In this document: positions 60,504 through 64,000 of the stretch, piece after piece | How positions within the stretch are numbered: the stretch's first letter is position 1 | Layout of the letters: each line of letters starts with the position of its first letter | Assembly (NCBI RefSeq): GCF_000308455.1 | Contig: NZ_BAFP01000274.1 | Location: forward strand, 124,001-188,000 | DNA length: 64,000 nucleotides | DNA from: Nocardia abscessus NBRC 100374 | GTDB lineage: Bacteria; Actinomycetota; Actinomycetes; Mycobacteriales; Mycobacteriaceae | Direction of reading: 5' to 3' | Translations under genes and position numbers: made by a program | Notes under the pieces: model-generated | What the model saw: only the letters and a program-made list of their open reading frames with translations | What the model was told of the DNA's origin: nothing | Databases searched by the model: none

Positions 60504-61586
60504 TCAGGTGGGTGACTGCCGGAAACGGCGGATCAGTACCAGCAGCAGCGGCGCGCCGACGACGGCGGTGACGATCCCCAGCGGTAGTTCGCGAGGCGCG
60601 AAGACGACGCGGGCCACGACGTCGGCGACGACGAGGAACAGCGCGCCCAGCACCGCGGACAGCGGGATCAGCCTGCGGTGCGTCCCGCCGCCGCACAGGC
60701 GGGCGACGTGCGGCACGATCAGGCCGACGAAGCCGATCGCACCCGACACCGCGACGACCGCGCCGATGGCGAGCGCGACCACGCCGAGCACCAGCATCCG
60801 GAGCCGGACCGGGGACATGCCCAGGGCGCGGGCGGTGTCGTCACCCGCGGCGAGCACGTCCAAGCGCGGTGCCAGCAGCAGCAGCGCACCGGTCGCGGCC
60901 GCGGTGACCAGCGCCGTGGTGCCCACCGACGACCAGCCCGCCGAGCTGAGCGAGCCCAGCAGCCAGAACAGCACCGTCCGGGCGCCTTCCTGGTTGTCGG
61001 AGGCGAAGATCAGGAAGCTGGTGGCCGCGGAGAACAGGTAACCGATGGTGACCCCGCCCAGCAGCAGCCGCAGCGACGTCATCTGCCCGTTGATCCTGGC
61101 GATGGCGAACAGCAGCACCGTCGCGGCCAGCGCACCGGCGAACGCACTGGCGGCCAGCGCGGCCGCGGTGCCCGCCGTGACACCGAACAGCAGCGACACC
61201 GCCGCGCCGGTCGAGGCGCCGGAGGTGACACCGAGGATGTGCGGGTCGGCGAGCACGTTGCGGACCAAGGTCTGTAGTACCGCGCCCGTGACGGCCAGTG
61301 CGGCGCCGACCATGGCGCCGAGCAGGACGCGTGGCACTCGTACCAGCCAGACGATGGAGTCGTGGGCCGGTGCCCAGTCCGCCACGGCGGGCACCCCGAA
61401 GACATGGTGGCCGACGATGCGCGCGACGGTGCCGGGCGGCACCCAGACCGGGCCCAGTCCGGTGGCGACGACCAGCAGCACGATCAGTGCGGCGCCGAGC
61501 CCGCCGAGCCACAGCGCGGTGGTCGCGCGGTGCCGGGCGTGGTCGAGATCGTCGGCGTCTTCGGTGCCGGGCAGGGTCGCGGTCAT
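60504..61586 (-). CDS. Iron-siderophore ABC transporter permease (FecCD family)
   Basis: A 360-residue FecCD/BtuC-type permease with nine to ten membrane helices. Family segments are RVPRVLLGAMVGAALAVTGAVLQ, NVLADPHILGVTSGAS and GAIGFVGLIVPHVARLCGG, the last contacting the ATPase. It overlaps the ATPase gene by 4 bases. Since only one permease gene is present, it probably acts as a homodimer. Confidence 0.95.
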   Translation of the reverse strand: MTATLPGTEDADDLDHARHRATTALWLGGLGAALIVLLVVATGLGPVWVPPGTVARIVGHHVFGVPAVADWAPAHDSIVWLVRVPRVLLGAMVGAALAVTGAVLQTLVRNVLADPHILGVTSGASTGAAVSLLFGVTAGTAAALAASAFAGALAATVLLFAIARINGQMTSLRLLLGGVTIGYLFSAATSFLIFASDNQEGARTVLFWLLGSLSSAGWSSVGTTALVTAAATGALLLLAPRLDVLAAGDDTARALGMSPVRLRMLVLGVVALAIGAVVAVSGAIGFVGLIVPHVARLCGGGTHRRLIPLSAVLGALFLVVADVVARVVFAPRELPLGIVTAVVGAPLLLVLIRRFRQSPT

Positions 61587-62392
61587 CGGGCGGCCGCCTT
61601 TCCGGAGTCGAGCGCCTCGGCCGGGGAGACCGTGCGGCGGGGACCGAACAGCAGTTGGGTCGCGCCGAACGCGGCCGACATGTGGACCGCGACCTTGTAG
61701 ACGGGTTCGAGGATGCCGGGAGTCAGCACTTCCTCGACCGGGCCCGCGGCGGCGACCCGGCCTCGGTGCAGCAGCACCAGGCGGTCGCAGTAGCGGGCGG
61801 CCAGGTTCAGATCGTGCAAGACGACCAGGGTGGTGGTCGTCGTGAGATCCCGGATCAGACCGAGTAATTCGTGCTGATAGCCGATGTCGAGATGATTCGT
61901 CGGTTCGTCGAGCAGCAGGTGGTCGGCCTGCTGTGCCAGCGCCCGCGCGATGAGCACTCGTTGACGCTCTCCGCCGGAGAGGGCGGTGTAGGGGCGATCG
62001 GCCAGATGACGGGCGCCGACGCGATCGAGCGCGGCCGCGGCGGCGATGCGGTCGGCGCGCGAATATCCGTGCAGCGCACCGGCCCAGGGGGCGCGGCCGA
62101 GCAGCACCGTCTCGGCGACGGTGATCGGTGTCTCGGCGGGCGACTCCTGGGCGACGACGGCCAGTCGCGCTGCCAGCGCCCGGCCGCGCAGGGCCTCGAC
62201 CGGCGTGCCGTCGATGACCACCCTCCCCGATCGCGGCCGCAACGCGCGGTAGAGCAAACGCAGCAGTGTGGATTTGCCCGAGCCGTTGGGGCCGATGAGG
62301 CCGACGGTGGCGCCGGGCTCGGCGACCAGGCCCACACCGTCGAGCACGATCCGGCCGCCGTAGGAGAAGGCCACGTCGTCCACGGTGATCAT
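61583..62392 (-). CDS. Iron-siderophore ABC transporter ATP-binding protein
   Basis: A 269-residue ABC ATPase of the FecE/FhuC type: Walker A GPNGSGKST, signature LSGGERQRV, Walker B HLLLDEPTNHLD and switch histidine in VLHDLN. It energises the permease encoded next to it. Translation starts at ATG 62392, overlapping the stop of a 22-codon frame upstream. Confidence 0.95.
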   Translation of the reverse strand: MITVDDVAFSYGGRIVLDGVGLVAEPGATVGLIGPNGSGKSTLLRLLYRALRPRSGRVVIDGTPVEALRGRALAARLAVVAQESPAETPITVAETVLLGRAPWAGALHGYSRADRIAAAAALDRVGARHLADRPYTALSGGERQRVLIARALAQQADHLLLDEPTNHLDIGYQHELLGLIRDLTTTTTLVVLHDLNLAARYCDRLVLLHRGRVAAAGPVEEVLTPGILEPVYKVAVHMSAAFGATQLLFGPRRTVSPAEALDSGKAAAR

Positions 62393-62457
62393 CGGTTCGC
62401 CACCTCCGCGGCGAATCGTGGCGGCGCGGCCCAGTCAGCCTGATCGTGAACAGTCAT
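62389..62457 (-). CDS. 22-residue minicistron between MFS and ATPase genes
   Basis: A short frame (MTVHDQADWAAPPRFAAEVANR) overlaps the MFS stop by 4 bases (ATGA) at one end and the ATPase start by 4 bases (ATGA) at the other. It bridges the gap exactly and may serve to pass ribosomes between the two genes. It could also be the remnant of a larger gene. Confidence 0.4.
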   Translation of the reverse strand: MTVHDQADWAAPPRFAAEVANR

Positions 62458-63758
62458 CGGGCGGATTCGCCTTTCGCCGTGCGACCGGACGTCGCGGTGA
62501 TCGGTCGGGGATGCGCTGTGATGGCCTCGGGGAGGCAGCCGCGCCCGCGCAGCAGCAGTACGGCGAGGGCGGAGAGAAAACCGATGCCCGTGCACAGCAG
62601 GGCGGGCGGCCAGGTCAGCTGTCCGCCCGCGTGGTCGACGGCCGTGCCGACGAGGCTGGTGGACGCCACGGTGAACACGCCGGAGGCCAGATAGAAGGCG
62701 CCGAAGTAGGTTCCGGTCAGGTCGGGTCCGCTGAAACGCGGGATCGCCTCGTTGACGAAAGGCTGCACGGCCATCACGCCGAGCGCGAGTACCACCGCGG
62801 CGGCCACGACCGGCGCCACCGCGACCGCGACCGGACCATCGCCGTGCGGCGACAGGACGAGTCCCGCGGCAGGCGGGAGGAGGAACGCCGCGCCCAGCAC
62901 GGCCATGCCCAGCGCCATCGCTGAACCTCGGTCGGTGCGCCGGGCGAGCATCCTGGTGATCGGAACTTGCAGCGCCACCACCGCTATCGTCTCGACGACG
63001 AACAGCGCCGCCACCGCCGCCGGGCCTGCGGCCGGCCCGGCGAGCTCCTGCACCTGCAGCGTGAACAGGAAATAGATCTGGCTCTGCAGCGCGAACATGC
63101 CCATGAGCGCCAGCGCGAAAGCCCAGAACCGGCGATCGGCGAACACCCGCGCGAAATCCGCGCGCAGCGCGGTGTCCCGGGGCGGCGCAGGTCGAGCGGG
63201 CAGCAGGATCAGCTGGGCGACGGTCAATCCGGCGAAGACGCAGGCCGCGGCAACCGCCGTCAACCGGAATCCGAGGCCGGCCAACAGGGTTCCGATTACC
63301 GGTCCCACCGCCGAGCCGGTATTGCCGAAGACGTTGAACAGGGCGAACGCTTCGGCCGCCCGTTCGCCGCTGTCGCGGGCGATGTAGGCGCGCACCGCCG
63401 GGTTGAACAGCGCGCCCGCGAAGCCGGTGAGCACCGACGCGAGCAGGACCACCGGCAGCGAGCCGCCGACGGCGAACAAGGCGAATCCCGCCGCACGGAT
63501 GCTCGCGCCGACGATGATCACGCCGCGCGCGCCGAGGCGATCGGCGGCCGATCCGCCGACCAGGAACAGGCCTTGCTGACTGAGATTGCGCACGCCGAGC
63601 ACCACACCGACCACCGCCGCCGACAGCGCCAGATCGGTGCGCAGATACTCGGCCAGGAACGGCACCAGCATGAAGAACCCGATGTTGCCGACGAGCTGGT
63701 TCACCAGCAGCAGGCGCACCGAGAGCGGGAACGTGCCGAACACCCCGAGCCCGGTCAT
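62454..63758 (-). CDS. MFS transporter, probable siderophore exporter
   Basis: A 434-residue, 12-helix MFS protein with motif A GSAADRLGARGVIIVG and GALFNPAVRAYIARDSGERAAEAFALFNVFGNTGSAVGP in the first half. Its place at the head of a siderophore uptake operon, coupled by a 4-base overlap to the gene before it, suggests export of the siderophore (EntS-like) or of its precursor. General drug efflux is the alternative. Confidence 0.85.
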   Translation of the reverse strand: MTGLGVFGTFPLSVRLLLVNQLVGNIGFFMLVPFLAEYLRTDLALSAAVVGVVLGVRNLSQQGLFLVGGSAADRLGARGVIIVGASIRAAGFALFAVGGSLPVVLLASVLTGFAGALFNPAVRAYIARDSGERAAEAFALFNVFGNTGSAVGPVIGTLLAGLGFRLTAVAAACVFAGLTVAQLILLPARPAPPRDTALRADFARVFADRRFWAFALALMGMFALQSQIYFLFTLQVQELAGPAAGPAAVAALFVVETIAVVALQVPITRMLARRTDRGSAMALGMAVLGAAFLLPPAAGLVLSPHGDGPVAVAVAPVVAAAVVLALGVMAVQPFVNEAIPRFSGPDLTGTYFGAFYLASGVFTVASTSLVGTAVDHAGGQLTWPPALLCTGIGFLSALAVLLLRGRGCLPEAITAHPRPITATSGRTAKGESAR

Positions 63759-64000
63759 GCGGCCGCTCGCACGCGCCGCACCCCGAGTCGGGGCCGGTTG
63801 TCGGTCGCGGCCCGTACCCGCGTGCCCGGCTCGGCGAGGGTGTGCTCGACGACGTGCGGGTCGTCGGCCCAGTGCTCGGCACCGGAGATCGCGGTCGGCA
63901 CACCCGCGCTGTCGGCCACCGCGAACGCGATGGCGGCGCTACCCGTACCGGTGGGGCGTGGGGTCATGGCCCCGTCACGGATCCCGGCGGAGAGCAGGGT
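63755..64000 (-). CDS. C-terminal part of an unrecognised protein (5' end outside window)
   Basis: Eighty-one residues are visible, open to the window edge: glycine- and alanine-rich (IRDGAMTPRPTGTGSAAIAF), then TAISGAEHWADDPHVVEH and a basic tail. I do not recognise the family. Its stop overlaps the MFS start (ATGA), so it is the next upstream gene of the iron operon and is likely to be involved in siderophore synthesis or handling. Confidence 0.6.
   Translation of the reverse strand, partial: TLLSAGIRDGAMTPRPTGTGSAAIAFAVADSAGVPTAISGAEHWADDPHVVEHTLAEPGTRVRAATDNRPRLGVRRVRAAA

Noticed and set aside
1-64000. CRISPR arrays, tRNA or rRNA genes, insertion sequences, prophage
   Set aside because: No regularly spaced direct repeats, cloverleaf-like segments, transposase or phage structural genes were seen in reading the window.

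Overview
The window is 64 kb of high-GC actinobacterial DNA, with strong G/C preference at third codon positions and GTG and TTG starts. Several genes resemble mycolic-acid bacteria: an Rv2629/Balon-type protein, an Rv0910-type SRPBCC protein, a fatty-acyl-AMP ligase and a KstR-like operator. A conservon (cvnABCD plus P450s) is typical of mycelial actinomycetes. The best fit is Nocardia or a close relative. This is inferred from protein content only, as there is no rRNA or other marker gene. No tRNA, rRNA, CRISPR array, insertion sequence or prophage was found.

Layout. 1-630: 5' part of a cation/proton antiporter (minus strand). 942-9110: a putative isonitrile biosynthetic cluster with an SDR, an acyl-CoA-dehydrogenase-fold monooxygenase, an acyltransferase-3 membrane protein, a PvcA/IsnA isonitrile synthase, a PvcB/IsnB Fe(II)/2-oxoglutarate oxygenase, a FAD enzyme with halogenase motifs and a GlxA/AraC regulator. 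9386-11914: a leaderless-type subtilase, a NYN/PIN-like protein and a hypothetical protein. 11987-14149: a MarR-DHA2 efflux operon with two tandem operators over its promoter. 14375-20631: a second biosynthetic cluster, FAAL, free ACP and a KS-AT-ACP-AONS megasynthase, predicted to turn a fatty acid and an amino acid into an alpha-aminoketone or pyrrole-like lipid. 21140-26060: a secreted carboxylesterase, a TetR regulator and an 825-residue fusion of FAD monooxygenase, ferredoxin reductase and 2Fe-2S ferredoxin. 26157-31262: a small S1-domain protein behind an unusual leader, a glycosyltransferase, a PAS-ANTAR regulator, the Rv2629/Balon homologue and a 52-residue ORF.

31263-41596: a membrane receptor with a periplasmic-binding-protein domain, an MFS porter, an EthD protein behind a KstR-like site, LysR/DapA-like/DHA2 genes, TetR-SDR and an SRPBCC protein. 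42028-51618: a conservon (sensor kinase, roadblock, DUF742, small GTPase) followed by five P450 genes in the order CYP157-like, CYP154-like, CYP157-like, CYP157-like, CYP154-like. 51919-58821: redox and regulatory genes (flavin reductase, LLM oxidoreductase, MerR, ACAD-like enzyme), a large GT-C/YfhO-like membrane protein, and an alpha/beta hydrolase divergent from TetR. 58951-64000: a minus-strand iron-siderophore uptake and export operon whose first gene runs off the window.

The most promising material is the isonitrile cluster with its halogenase-like enzyme, the FAAL-ACP-PKS-AONS cluster, and the conservon with three P450s that lack the normally invariant ExxR arginine. Genes within each cluster are closely spaced or overlap by 1-26 bases, which implies co-transcription. 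Perfect inverted repeats mark several likely terminators and operators.
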